NCBI RefSeq assembly: GCF_000744835.1
Contig: NZ_JQMS01000001.1
Span: 1,054,001-1,118,000 of the forward strand
Origin: Flavobacterium sp. 83
Lineage (GTDB): Bacteria > Bacteroidota > Bacteroidia > Flavobacteriales > Flavobacteriaceae
Reading direction: 5' to 3'
DNA length: 64,000 nt
The translations under genes were made by a program, and so were the position numbers. Of the stretch, positions 55,996-64,000 are shown in pieces. The notes below the pieces were generated by a model that worked only from the letters and a program-made list of their open reading frames with translations, was not told the origin of the DNA and searched no databases. Each line of letters opens with the position of its first letter. The stretch's first letter is position 1.

Positions 55996-56009
55996 CGACT
56001 TATAAGTCG
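55996..56009. promoter_or_regulatory. palindrome CGACTTATAAGTCG between the divergent genes
   Basis: Perfect 14-bp palindrome 46 nt upstream of the HTH regulator start and 58 nt upstream of the divergent 135-residue gene. Likely operator of the regulator, by position. Confidence 0.55.
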
Positions 56010-56054
56010 ACCAATGAAAAGAATTTTGATTTAACTGTTTGTTTTCTTTGTCCA

Positions 56055-56300
56055 ATGCAGAAGCATCTAGAACAGATAGAACATGAATTAGTCAAAAGGA
56101 TATACAAAGAGTTCCTTGTAAAATTCGATGGGAATAAATCTGAATTTGCTAGAGCAGCACTATGTTCAGAAACTACCGTAAGAAGAGTGTTTAGAAATGA
56201 ACAAAGAATGACTGTTGATTTACTATTGAGATTTTGTTTTGCTTTGGGTATAGATGTAAATGAAATTTTTGAAGGAATCAATATTTTAAATGAAAAATGA
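56055..56300 (+). CDS. HTH regulator of the element
   Basis: 81 residues, about the size of a single Xre-type helix-turn-helix domain: SEFARAALCSETTVRRVFRN forms the HTH, followed by RMTVDLLLRFCFALGIDVNE. It is the only plus-strand gene inside the element, divergent from the small-gene cluster and convergent with the integrase. That layout fits a master repressor or switch of a temperate element. The 116-bp gap to the 55,531 gene contains CGACTTATAAGTCG (55,996-56,009), a perfect 14-bp palindrome suitable as its operator. Confidence 0.85.
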   Translation: MQKHLEQIEHELVKRIYKEFLVKFDGNKSEFARAALCSETTVRRVFRNEQRMTVDLLLRFCFALGIDVNEIFEGINILNEK

Positions 56301-56337
56301 GCCTAAAACGTGTTAAATGTGTTAGACTCATTCTATA

Positions 56338-57543
56338 CTATTTCAATTTGTCCTTTAGATTAGACATCGCTTCACTTACTTTCTTCTGCACTACCTTCCC
56401 GTAACTTTCCTGTGTAATAACCATGTTAGAATGACCAAGTAGTTCTGATACAATTTCCATTGGAACATCGTTATAAAGCAAAACAGTAGAAGCAAATGTT
56501 TTCCTGGCAATATGGTGCGTCAATCTTTTTTCAATTCCAGTTATAGCTGAAATTTCCTTGAGATAAGAATTGAATTTTTGATTGCTTATTGGTGGGAATA
56601 TGTTGTTACTATCGGTTGAGTATTTCTCAATAATTTCTTGTGCTTTTGGTAGAATTGGAATTGAGATTTGACGCTGTGTTTTCTCTCTCTTCATCTGAAT
56701 CCAGTTAATGTTATCAAACCCTATTTGGATGTTCTGCTTCTCAAGATTTGCCATTTCATTATAGGCTAGTCCTGTGTAGCAACAAAAAATAAATAAGTCT
56801 TGAATGGTGCTTAATCTTTTTTGTTGCAATACTGCTTCTTCAAGGGTTTTGAGTTCTTCTGTAGTAAGGAATATAACGGTTTTACGGACTGTTTTAGACT
56901 TGTGAAGTATAAATGGATCTCTATCCAAATAGCCTTCTGAAATAGCCTGTTTTATTGACGTTCTTAGCCTTTGAATGGTTTTGTTGATGGTAATTTGTTC
57001 TTGCTTCTTCTCGGTCTTTAAATAGTAGTCAAAATCACTTAGAAACTGTAGACTGAGTTCTTTTAGTGGGTAATCTGTTTTCTTATATTTCCATTTTAGG
57101 AAAGCTTCTAAATGGTTGCCTACATAAACGAACTTGTTATAGGTGTTATCTTTGATTTCTAGTCCTACTAGTTTTTTAATTTTGGCTAGATACTGTTTGT
57201 AGTAGGAGAGAATGAATTCACTTTTCTTTAGTTCTTTGCCAAAGTATTTGTCGTGAATGTCTTCAATAGAAAAAGGATTTTCTTGTAATCTTAAAATCAT
57301 GTAGATGCTATTGACCTTAGATTTTATCTTGTCAAGTTGAGAGTTGTATAGAATTGCAGATTTGTGGGATTTTAGAATTACTTGGTTTTTGGTATCCCAA
57401 TGCTCGGACTCAATATTAATGCCTGTGCTAAGCTGTTTTCTGTTCCCATTTAGGGTTAGTCGGCAAAATAATGGAGATTGATTCTTCTTGTTTTTTCTAT
57501 TCTTTCCTTCAATAAATAGAATTTTGAAATTGTCTGTTGTCAT
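56338..57543 (-). CDS. tyrosine integrase of the tRNA-Asn element
   Basis: 401 residues. N-terminal arm-binding region (1-95), SAM-like core-binding domain (about 105-205), catalytic domain (about 220-400) with HHIARKTFAS (His344, Arg347), LLGHSN (His371) and nucleophile Tyr381 in QESYGKV. The first catalytic-Arg box reads CYTGLAYNEM, with Ala where other families have Arg; this form is common in Bacteroidota integrases, so I do not treat it as inactivating. It sits next to the target tRNA-Asn, about 180 bp from the att repeat, and should catalyse integration and excision at the 70-bp repeat. Confidence 0.95.
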   Translation of the reverse strand: MTTDNFKILFIEGKNRKNKKNQSPLFCRLTLNGNRKQLSTGINIESEHWDTKNQVILKSHKSAILYNSQLDKIKSKVNSIYMILRLQENPFSIEDIHDKYFGKELKKSEFILSYYKQYLAKIKKLVGLEIKDNTYNKFVYVGNHLEAFLKWKYKKTDYPLKELSLQFLSDFDYYLKTEKKQEQITINKTIQRLRTSIKQAISEGYLDRDPFILHKSKTVRKTVIFLTTEELKTLEEAVLQQKRLSTIQDLFIFCCYTGLAYNEMANLEKQNIQIGFDNINWIQMKREKTQRQISIPILPKAQEIIEKYSTDSNNIFPPISNQKFNSYLKEISAITGIEKRLTHHIARKTFASTVLLYNDVPMEIVSELLGHSNMVITQESYGKVVQKKVSEAMSNLKDKLK

Positions 57544-57723
57544 AACTTTTTGTTTTAGTCAGACATGCAATTGGTTACGATAAAAAAAGTGATGCCTTTT
57601 AGAAAAAGAGATGATGCCTAATATGTTGCCTTTTTTTTGCAAAATAACTTGGCAACTTGGCAAAAGCTGAAATCTGCTCTTATCTGCTGAACCACCACGA
57701 AGTCCCGATTTTACTACCGCTTT

Positions 57724-57793
57724 AAAACAAAAAAGACCTTACATTGCTGTAAAGTCTTTTTAAAAAGCTCCCTCTCTTGGGCTCGAACCAAGG
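57724..57793 (-). repeat. attachment-site copy at tRNA-Asn
   Basis: 70 bp identical to 36,971-37,040. It includes the tRNA terminator (57,730-57,761) and the 3' 26 nt of tRNA-Asn, so integration restored a full tRNA gene. Confidence 0.93.
57730..57761 (-). terminator. terminator of tRNA-Asn, carried by the element
   Basis: 14-bp arms with one mismatch (57,730-57,743 and 57,748-57,761), 4-nt loop, U-run on the minus strand, 6 nt from the tRNA 3' end. The same hairpin recurs at 36,977 and 35,240 within the other tail copies. Confidence 0.8.
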
Positions 57794-57841
57794 ACCCTCT
57801 GATTAACAGTCAGATGCTCTAACCAACTGAGCTAAGAAGGA
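57768..57841 (-). tRNA. tRNA-Asn (anticodon GTT)
   Basis: 74 nt on the minus strand. Acceptor stem TCCTTCT pairs with AGAGGGA (one G-U). D arm AGCTCAGTTGGTTAGAGC, anticodon stem-loop TCTGA-CTGTTAA-TCAGA with GTT at 34-36, T arm CTTGG-TTCGAGC-CCAAG. CCA is not encoded (discriminator G is followed by CTTTT). Its 3' end is the integration site of the large element. Confidence 0.95.
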
Positions 57842-57979
57842 AACTGTATGTTTTTATTCTGATAAGGAATGAACGTTTTTAATTGCTTTATTGTGATGTA
57901 TGTTTCAGTTGTAAAGCGGTGCAAAGATAGGCTATCATTTGGTTTTTGCAAATAAAAAACGAACTTTTTTTATTTTTTT

Positions 57980-59323
57980 TTACTTCCCAAGAATTGACTT
58001 GTAAATGTCGTTTCCATTAGCAAATAGTAACAGTGTTATAAGTAATACAAAACCAACCATTTGTGCATTCTCTAGGAATTTATCACTTGGTTTTTTACCA
58101 CTAACAATTTCATATAATAAAAACATTACATGACCACCATCAAGTGCCGGAATAGGCAATAAGTTCATTACACCAAGCATTATCGATAACAAAGCGGTGA
58201 TGGTCCAAAAAACTTCCCAGCTCCAAGTATTGGGGAAAATATCAAATATGGCTTTAAAACCACCTACTTGTTTGTAAGCGCCGGTACTTGGACTGAAAAT
58301 CATTTTCAGTTGTTTTCCATACCCTACTAACTGGTCTTTTCCTTTGGTAATTCCTACCGGGATAGATTCTAAGAAACTAAATTCTTGCTTGCTTACTTTA
58401 TAGTATCCTAGTTTTTCTAATGAGTCCATTCCTAAACCTCCAATTTGCACGCCTAGTTTTCCGTCTTTAGAAACGGTAACAGGTATTTGCACTTCCTTTT
58501 GGTCTCTTAAAACAGTTGCGGTAATGGTTTTGTTTTTATTATTTTCCAAAACTGTTTTCGCTTCATCAAAGTATTTTGTTTTTTGACCATTAAGAGCAGT
58601 AACAATATCTTTGGGTAGTAAGGCCGTATTTTTAGAATCTGCAGCAACAGCTCCAATAACAAATGGCATTCTAATAGATACTAATGGTGCTTTTTCTTGT
58701 TTTGATAATTGGTCTACAAAATCATTTGGCATTGTGATAGACTGCTCCGTTCCGTTTCTTTCAATAAGAACTTGTTTCCCCATAACTACTTTGGCATTGA
58801 TTCCATTATCGAAACGTTCAACTTTTTCACCATCTATAGAAATGATTCTGTCACCTGTTTTGAAACCTGCATTTTGCATGGCTTTGTTTTCAATCAAAAG
58901 ACCGTCTTTCAAATTCGAGTTAGCAATGTAAGTATCGCCATAAGCAAATGCCATCCCAATGTAAATGATAAAGGCCAAAATGAAATTCACGGTAACACCG
59001 CCAAGCATAATGATTAAACGTTGCCAAGCCGGTTTTGAACGAAATTCCCATGGTTGAGGTGGCAAAGCCATTTGCTCTTTGTCCATGCTTTCGTCAATCA
59101 TTCCGGAAATTTTTACGTAACCACCCAAAGGCAACCAACCGATACCGTATTCAGTTTCGCCAATTTTCTTTTTTAGAAGAGAATATTTAACATCAAAAAA
59201 TAAGTAAAATTTTTCGACTCTGGTTTTAAACAATTTAGCAGGAATAAAATGTCCTAATTCGTGAAGTATAATAAGTAATGATAAGCTCAATAAAAATTGA
59301 GAAAGCTTGATAACTATGTCCAT
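57980..59323 (-). CDS. rseP: site-2 zinc protease RseP (M50 family)
   Basis: 447 residues, inner membrane. HELGH in LLIILHELGHFIPAKLF (first helix, about residues 20-24) holds the zinc ligands and catalytic Glu. Two PDZ-like regions follow (about 120-220 and 220-310). A C-terminal helix carries the third zinc ligand in LLPIPALDGGHVMFLLYEIV. In Gram-negative bacteria this enzyme cuts anti-sigma factors or other membrane proteins after a first cleavage. Nothing unusual; length is normal. It lies just beyond tRNA-Asn in the core chromosome. Confidence 0.95.
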   Translation of the reverse strand: MDIVIKLSQFLLSLSLLIILHELGHFIPAKLFKTRVEKFYLFFDVKYSLLKKKIGETEYGIGWLPLGGYVKISGMIDESMDKEQMALPPQPWEFRSKPAWQRLIIMLGGVTVNFILAFIIYIGMAFAYGDTYIANSNLKDGLLIENKAMQNAGFKTGDRIISIDGEKVERFDNGINAKVVMGKQVLIERNGTEQSITMPNDFVDQLSKQEKAPLVSIRMPFVIGAVAADSKNTALLPKDIVTALNGQKTKYFDEAKTVLENNKNKTITATVLRDQKEVQIPVTVSKDGKLGVQIGGLGMDSLEKLGYYKVSKQEFSFLESIPVGITKGKDQLVGYGKQLKMIFSPSTGAYKQVGGFKAIFDIFPNTWSWEVFWTITALLSIMLGVMNLLPIPALDGGHVMFLLYEIVSGKKPSDKFLENAQMVGFVLLITLLLFANGNDIYKSILGK

Positions 59324-59614
59324 TTTTTAATTTTAGTTCTTTTACAACTTACAAAAGTAAGGTTTTCTATTTGTTTAATTTACAATAATTGTTCCATACC
59401 GTTTTAAATGTTTGTTAATTAATTAAATTTCAATTTTTACTTTCGGTTATGTCCCTTAACTTTACTTTTTCAGGAAATGTTGAGAAATAGCAAAGCATAA
59501 TTTAAACCACATAAAAATAGATGCTTTTTTCAAAAGCTTGCTGTTTATTATTTCCAAATAAATCCTGTCGAACTACTTTTTTAGAAAATCATTTTTAAAT
59601 TAAACTTCATACAA

Positions 59615-60685
59615 ATGGCAGCACAGTTGTTTTCACCACTTCAAATAAAAAATACCACACTCAAAAATAGAATTGTTATTTCACCGATGTGCCAATATTC
59701 GGCAACAGATGGTTTTGCTAATGACTGGCATTTGGTACATTTGGGTAGTCGTGCCAGCGGCGGAGCAGGATTAATTATTCAGGAAGCGACATCAGTTTCT
59801 CCCGAAGGTAGAATTTCCCCAGCTGATTTGGGACTTTGGAAAGACGAACAAATCGAAAAGATGCAAGCGATTAATCGTTTTATTGTGAGTCAGAATTCAG
59901 TTCCCGGAATCCAATTGGCGCATGCCGGAAGAAAAGCAAGTGCAGCCGCTCCCTGGGAAGGAGGTAGAAAATTAGACGAAACCCATGGTGGTTGGGATAC
60001 AGTAGCGCCAAGTGCAATAGCGTATCACGACAATGAAAAAACGCCAATCGCATTAGATAAAACAGGAATTGAAAAAGTAATTTCCGATTTTAAATCAGCT
60101 ACCAAAAGAGCGCTTCAAGCCGGTTTTCAAGTACTGGAAATTCATGCCGCACATGGCTATTTATTGCATCAATTTCTTTCTCCTTTGTCTAATTTTCGCA
60201 CAGATGAATATGGAGGAAGTTTCGAAAACCGCATCCGTTTTACTTTAGATATTATAGAAGCAGTACAATCGGAATGGCCGGAAAACCTGCCTTTATTCGT
60301 TAGAATTTCTGCTACAGACTGGGCGGAAGGCGGCTGGAACATTGAAGAATCAGTACAGCTTTCGAAAATACTAAAAGAAAAAGGAGTTGATTTAATTGAT
60401 GTTTCTTCAGGTGGATTAGTCTCATACCAACAAATTCCGTTAGGACCGAGTTACCAAGTTCCTTTTGCAGAAAAAATAAAAGAAGAAACTGCAATTAGGA
60501 CAGCCGCTGTGGGTTTAATTACTGCATCCGCTCAAGCAGAAGAAATAATTGCATCCGGAAAAGCTGATTTGGTTTTGTTCGCCAGAGAATCACTTAGAAA
60601 TCCCAATTTAGGATTGACATTCGCCGAGGAACTTCAAGCCGATATTCAATGGCCGAAACAATACGAAAGAGCAAAAATTAAATAA
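59615..60685 (+). CDS. NADH:flavin oxidoreductase, old-yellow-enzyme (YqjM) type
   Basis: 356 residues, cytoplasmic FMN enzyme. VISPMCQYSATDGFANDWHL at the start contains the YqjM-type Cys and Tyr that modulate the flavin, EIHAAHGYLLHQFLSPLSN carries the substrate-binding region, and TDEYGGSFENRIRF is the family signature. It reduces activated C=C bonds using NAD(P)H; the physiological substrate is unknown. Probably monocistronic; a large inverted repeat follows about 120 nt after it. Confidence 0.95.
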   Translation: MAAQLFSPLQIKNTTLKNRIVISPMCQYSATDGFANDWHLVHLGSRASGGAGLIIQEATSVSPEGRISPADLGLWKDEQIEKMQAINRFIVSQNSVPGIQLAHAGRKASAAAPWEGGRKLDETHGGWDTVAPSAIAYHDNEKTPIALDKTGIEKVISDFKSATKRALQAGFQVLEIHAAHGYLLHQFLSPLSNFRTDEYGGSFENRIRFTLDIIEAVQSEWPENLPLFVRISATDWAEGGWNIEESVQLSKILKEKGVDLIDVSSGGLVSYQQIPLGPSYQVPFAEKIKEETAIRTAAVGLITASAQAEEIIASGKADLVLFARESLRNPNLGLTFAEELQADIQWPKQYERAKIK

Positions 60686-60807
60686 TCACACATTTTATCT
60701 TTGAGAACACGAAGTTTTTTATGTCAAATCGAGCGCAGTCGAGATTCTTTTTAATATTTAAATCGAACAAAAAGGCTCGAATGGGTAACAAGAACCAATT
60801 CTTGAAT

Positions 60808-60860
60808 GAACTTATATTCCCTATATGGTACACTTTGAAATATATAGGGAATATAAGTTC
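60808..60860. repeat. 19-bp perfect inverted repeat
   Basis: GAACTTATATTCCCTATAT (60,808-60,826) and its complement (60,842-60,860) around a 15-nt loop, between two plus-strand genes. No strong U-run follows, so it may be a weak terminator, a leader hairpin of the downstream oxidoreductase gene or a repeat remnant. Confidence 0.6.
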
Positions 60861-60916
60861 CTGTAAATTTTTAAATTAAAAGTTATAAATTCGTGTTCGA
60901 CTAAAAAAAACAGCAC

Positions 60917-61957
60917 ATGCAAAAAATAAGAACTGCTTTACTTTCCTACGGAATGTCAGGAAAAGTGTTCCATGCACCGTTTATATCCTTTCATGAAGGA
61001 TTTGAACTGATTGGTTCTTGGGAAAGAAGCAAAAAACTGATACGAGAAGATTATCCTTCGGTTAAAAGTTATGCCACAATGGAGGCTTTACTCGAAGACG
61101 ATGTCGATTTGGTAATTGTTAATACGCCGGTGGATACGCATTATGAATATGCCAAAAAAGTATTGCTTGCAGGAAAACACGCCATTGTCGAAAAAGCATT
61201 TACCACCACCGTTGCCCAAGCGCAGGAATTAGCTGCTTTGGCAAAAGAAAGAGGAGTGAAACTGGCCGTTTTCCAAAACAGAAGATGGGACAGCGATTTC
61301 AAAACGGTACAGAAAATTATTTCAGAGAAAAAATTGGGGGATATTGTGGAAGCCGAATTCCATTTTGACCGCTACAATCCGCTTTTGAGTCCAAAAGCAC
61401 ATAAAGAAACTGCCAATTCCGGTGCCGGAATTCTAAAGGATTTAGGACCGCATTTAATAGATCAGGCGTTGTGTTTATTTGGTTTGCCTGAATCTGTTTT
61501 TGCGGATATCAGAATCACTAGAGAACATTCTTTAGTTGACGATTATATAGACCTCTTGTTGTATTATCCTGATTTTCGTGTTCGATTAAAAGCGGGATTT
61601 TTTGTCAGGGAAGCAATCCCGGCATTTGTGGTTCATGGTAAAAAGGGTTCTTTCTTGAAACCGCGTGGCGATGTACAGGAAGATGATTTGAAACTTGGAA
61701 AAAAACCGAATCGCGATACTTGGGGCGAAGAAGATAAGAGTAAAGAAGGATTGCTTCATACGGAGTTTCATACTGATATATTAAAGGAAAATGTACCAAC
61801 ACTTCAAGGCAATTACTACGATTTTTTTGATGGCGTTTACAATTCCATTTCAAATGATGCACTAGAGCCGGTAACCGCCCAGGATGGAGTTCATGTAATA
61901 CAAATCATTGAAGCGGCAATACAAAGTAGTGCAGAAAAGCGAGTGATTGATTTGTAG
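60917..61957 (+). CDS. Gfo/Idh/MocA family oxidoreductase (YdgJ/YvaA-like)
   Basis: 346 residues, cytoplasmic. Rossmann domain beginning ALLSYGMSGKVFHAPFI, the usual opening of this subgroup, and the catalytic-loop Lys in VEKAFTTT (Lys93), where most relatives have EKP. The C-terminal domain has GAGILKDLGPHLIDQALCLF, with the conserved Asp-His pair. Likely an NAD(P)-dependent sugar or polyol dehydrogenase. A terminator follows at 61,984. Confidence 0.92.
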   Translation: MQKIRTALLSYGMSGKVFHAPFISFHEGFELIGSWERSKKLIREDYPSVKSYATMEALLEDDVDLVIVNTPVDTHYEYAKKVLLAGKHAIVEKAFTTTVAQAQELAALAKERGVKLAVFQNRRWDSDFKTVQKIISEKKLGDIVEAEFHFDRYNPLLSPKAHKETANSGAGILKDLGPHLIDQALCLFGLPESVFADIRITREHSLVDDYIDLLLYYPDFRVRLKAGFFVREAIPAFVVHGKKGSFLKPRGDVQEDDLKLGKKPNRDTWGEEDKSKEGLLHTEFHTDILKENVPTLQGNYYDFFDGVYNSISNDALEPVTAQDGVHVIQIIEAAIQSSAEKRVIDL

Positions 61958-61983
61958 ATTTTTTTCAAAAGTTCCGCAATTAA

Positions 61984-62029
61984 CCGCGAATTCGCTATTT
62001 TTTACTTTATAAAATTTGCGAATTCGCGG
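61984..62029 (+). terminator. terminator of the Gfo/Idh/MocA gene
   Basis: CCGCGAATTCGC (61,984-61,995) and GCGAATTCGCGG (62,018-62,029), perfect 12-bp arms with a 22-nt loop, followed by TAATTATTTTT, 27 nt past the stop. Confidence 0.75.
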
Positions 62030-62126
62030 TAATTATTTTTAATGCATAATTGGTAGTTTTTATAAACAATAACGATATATTTTTTTCGGGATGTGTTGTT
62101 AAGAGGTAATGAATGAATGCTTTTTG

Positions 62127-62134
62127 TATTTTTG
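62127..62134 (+). promoter_or_regulatory. possible -7 promoter box for the MFS gene
   Basis: TATTTTTG fits the Bacteroidota TAnnTTTG consensus. It would place transcription start near 62,141, only about 20 nt before the proposed TTG start. The -33 element is not convincing. Confidence 0.4.
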
Positions 62135-62163
62135 TTCTCATAAAACTCTAAAATCAAATCCTT

Positions 62164-63375
62164 TTGATAGATTTAAACTTTTTAGGCAGGTTCAAAACCA
62201 AAGCAAAATTCAAAAAAACGTATAAAGATGCCAAGATTTCTTATCTAAATAGAATTCGATGGGCGGTATCTATGTTTTATTTTGGAATGGGTTTGTGTTT
62301 TGCCACTTGGGCAAGTAGAATCCCGGATATCAAAACGGCATTGCATTTAAGTTCAGGAGAATTAGGGTCAATATTATTTGCAGTACCATTAGGACAATTG
62401 GTAGTGATGCCTTTCTCCGGAAAATTAGTCACCCGTTTTGGGAGCCACCGCATCCTTTTCATCTCAGCAATATTATATGTTTTTAGTTTGACAAATCTAG
62501 GTTTGGCTTCAACTTCATGGCAACTATCATTAGGGTTGTTTGTTTTTGGAATATTTGGAAACTTAACTAATATAGCTGTAAATACACAAGGTGTTTATAC
62601 CGAAGAGCTTTTCAAGAAAACCATCATGTCCTCTTTTCACGGGATGTGGAGTTTTGCAGGATTTACCGGTGCATTAGTTGGTTTAGGAATGTTAGCGCTA
62701 GAACTTACGCCATACGAACATTTTTTAATAGTGGCTGGAGTTGTGCTATTGATGATTGCTTTTAATTATAAATTCCTGGTAAAAGCCAAAGAAACCATCA
62801 AAACCGAAAAGAAAAAATTATTTACAAAACCAGATAGTGCCTTAATTTGGCTTGGTATAATTGGTTTTTGCTGCATGGCGAGCGAAGGAGTCATGTTTGA
62901 CTGGAGCGGTGTTTATTTCAAAGATGTAATCAAAGCACCTGGACCATTAGTGATTTTAGGTTATACTTCGTTTATGATTATGATGGCTGGAGGGCGCTTT
63001 TTTGGTGATGGCCTGATACATAAATTTGGAAGAAAACCAGTCATGCAAATCAGCGGAATAATGATTTCAGCGGGATTATTTACCTCTGTATTTTTCCCAT
63101 TTATAATTCCGTCAACTATTGCATTTATGTTCGTAGGAGTTGGTGTTTCCACTATTGTCCCTACTTTATATAGTATTGCAGGAAAAAACCCAACAGTTCC
63201 TCCCGGTGAAGCTTTAACAATAGTTTCAAGCGTAAGTTTCCTTGGATTTTTAATGGGGCCACCCGTTATAGGATATATTGCTGAATTATCCAGCTTGCGA
63301 TTCTCATTCGCTTTTATAGGTATTTTTGGTTTTCTGATTGCATTCATGGTTTCCAGAATCAAGGCAATTCAGTAG
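62164..63375 (+). CDS. MFS transporter (fucose permease/YbjJ-like)
   Basis: 403 residues, 12 membrane segments. FYFGMGLCFATWASRIPDIK in helix 1 and the GRFFGDGLIHKFGRKPVMQI loop are typical of the sugar-transporter-like MFS group that includes YbjJ. The frame opens with a TTG at 62,164, with no ATG until inside the first helix (62,272), so TTG or another non-ATG start is likely; the true start is uncertain. Substrate unknown. Confidence 0.85.
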   Translation: MIDLNFLGRFKTKAKFKKTYKDAKISYLNRIRWAVSMFYFGMGLCFATWASRIPDIKTALHLSSGELGSILFAVPLGQLVVMPFSGKLVTRFGSHRILFISAILYVFSLTNLGLASTSWQLSLGLFVFGIFGNLTNIAVNTQGVYTEELFKKTIMSSFHGMWSFAGFTGALVGLGMLALELTPYEHFLIVAGVVLLMIAFNYKFLVKAKETIKTEKKKLFTKPDSALIWLGIIGFCCMASEGVMFDWSGVYFKDVIKAPGPLVILGYTSFMIMMAGGRFFGDGLIHKFGRKPVMQISGIMISAGLFTSVFFPFIIPSTIAFMFVGVGVSTIVPTLYSIAGKNPTVPPGEALTIVSSVSFLGFLMGPPVIGYIAELSSLRFSFAFIGIFGFLIAFMVSRIKAIQ

Positions 63376-63773
63376 TTTTTTAGGAGCACAACTACTCTTT
63401 TTTTATAAACGTTCACACCCGCTGTACACAGTATCTTTTGTCTCGAAAAAAACGAGAAAAAAGGATACTTGCTGCCATCGGGGCTATTAAATACGTTTTT
63501 TAATTCATAGGACATTTATAAGTATAATAACTGATAAAATAGTTTTTCAAAAATTATAAGATTTTATTTATAAAAAATAATAGACTTATAGTTTTTTTCT
63601 TATATTTACAATTAGAAATTCTAAACACCACGCCTTTCAGCAGAATTTCATTCGGTATCAAATTATAATTTCCAAAAACATTTTCCATTATTTTATTCTT
63701 TATCCTCTTTCAGGATAAAGAGTCTTTATTCATTGGCGTATTCTCATTCGCTTACAAAAGATATAATGTGCTT
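63376..63773. other. intergenic region with a terminator-like hairpin
   Basis: 398 bp. An imperfect hairpin (63,430-63,469, arms AGTATCTTTTGTCTCG and CGAGAAAAAAGGATACT) lies 55 nt past the MFS stop and may terminate it. The rest is AT-rich and should contain the promoter of the following gene. No coding frame seen. Confidence 0.5.
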
Positions 63774-64000
63774 ATGAAAAAAATTACCCTAATTCTCTTC
63801 TTTTTTATTGGAATCCCTTTTGCTTTTGGACAACAAGAAACAGGTATTTCTGGAAAAGTTATCGATTCCAAAACCCAGCAACCACTAGCATCCGTTGTAG
63901 TTACCATTCAAAATACAAATTTAATGCAGCTGACAACAGCTGACGGAAAGTTTAAATTTGATACTGTTTTATCAGGTGAACAATATATTTTATTTCACAG
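63774..64000 (+). CDS. carboxypeptidase-regulatory-domain protein, probably TonB-dependent receptor (5' end only)
   Basis: Cut by the window edge after 75 codons. Signal peptide MKKITLILFFFIGIPFAFGQ, then a carboxypeptidase-D-regulatory-like domain (ISGKVIDSKTQQPLASVVVT, then TTADGKFKFDTVLSGEQYIL), the usual N-terminus of Bacteroidota outer-membrane receptors. The barrel, if present, lies outside the window. Other secreted proteins share this domain, so the receptor call is probable rather than certain. Confidence 0.75.
   Translation, partial: MKKITLILFFFIGIPFAFGQQETGISGKVIDSKTQQPLASVVVTIQNTNLMQLTTADGKFKFDTVLSGEQYILFH

Larger units (their letters stand above)
37041..57793. mobile_element. 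20.75-kb integrative element in tRNA-Asn carrying type I restriction-modification
   Basis: Bounded by perfect 70-bp direct repeats (36,971-37,040 and 57,724-57,793), the second of which forms the 3' end of an intact tRNA-Asn. The tyrosine integrase gene (56,338-57,543) lies next to the tRNA, the usual layout. Inside: divergent HTH regulator, small secreted or unknown genes, RecA/Sak4-like ATPase, DUF3871, primase-helicase (split by an IS1182-family element), iteron-like repeats, GIY-YIG protein, and hsdM-hsdS-AlbA_2-hsdR. There are no relaxase, T4SS, terminase or capsid genes, so it would depend on another element for transfer. One repeat copy belongs to the element. Confidence 0.88.

Noticed and set aside
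56000..56281. 93-residue frame opposite the HTH regulator
   Set aside because: It is antisense to a clear helix-turn-helix gene, has no recognisable domain and would cover the likely operator.
56761..56790. Integrase called inactive because its first catalytic-Arg box reads TGLAY
   Set aside because: Bacteroidota integrases often show Ala at this place, and the HxxR, His and Tyr residues are all present.

Overview
The window looks like chromosome of a Flavobacterium-type member of the Bacteroidota. It is AT-rich, coding sequences often start after A-rich leaders rather than strong Shine-Dalgarno sites, and the families are typical of the group: OMP_b-brl_3-type TonB-dependent receptor, LytS/LytTR two-component pair, DUF6377-type regulator, PepSY-like lipoprotein, DUF2452, DUF3871. 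This assignment comes from reading protein families, not from a database search.

Region 1 (about 1-30,000) is mainly glycan metabolism: a polysaccharide deacetylase lipoprotein with a partner lipoprotein, a GH63-type glucosidase, two GH3 beta-glucosidase-type enzymes, a secreted GH13 alpha-glucosidase, a DUF6377-type membrane regulator beside them, an OafA-type acyltransferase, a NagX/DUF5009-type acetyltransferase and a Tat-exported Gfo/Idh/MocA oxidoreductase. Interspersed are an IS3-family element with a programmed -1 frameshift site, a TonB-dependent receptor next to a histidine kinase/LytTR regulator pair, and a small graveyard of broken genes: a PepSY-protein remnant at about 20.3 kb, an alpha/beta hydrolase at about 24.6-25.4 kb and a DinB fragment at about 25.4 kb.

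Region 2 (about 30,900-57,800) is a defence and mobile-element region. First come a PLD-nuclease/SF2-helicase/DUF3427-type protein with a C-terminal LexA-like S24 peptidase domain, overlapped by an upstream NUDIX hydrolase gene, and then a Fic protein with palindromes in its promoter. Next is a 20.75-kb integrative element bounded by perfect 70-bp direct repeats and inserted at the 3' end of tRNA-Asn(GTT). It carries a tyrosine integrase, a divergent HTH regulator, small secreted or unknown proteins, a Sak4/RecA-like ATPase, DUF3871, and a primase-helicase split by an IS1182-family element whose 4-bp target duplication lets the gene be rebuilt in frame. Beside the helicase are iteron-like repeats and an AT-rich stretch. 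A GIY-YIG/NUMOD protein and a type I restriction-modification operon (hsdM-hsdS-AlbA_2 gene-hsdR) complete it. There are no capsid, terminase or conjugation genes, so it resembles a replication-competent satellite or non-conjugative island carrying defence cargo. A third, partial copy of the tRNA tail at 35,234 suggests repeated integration at this site.

Region 3 (57,768-64,000) is ordinary chromosome: tRNA-Asn, the site-2 protease RseP, an old-yellow-enzyme family oxidoreductase, a Gfo/Idh/MocA oxidoreductase, an MFS transporter and the start of a carboxypeptidase-regulatory-domain (probably TonB-receptor) gene cut by the window edge.

The strongest candidates for something undescribed are the S24-peptidase-fused helicase with its NUDIX partner, which has an Ala-Gly LexA-type cleavage motif, and the tRNA-Asn satellite-like element.
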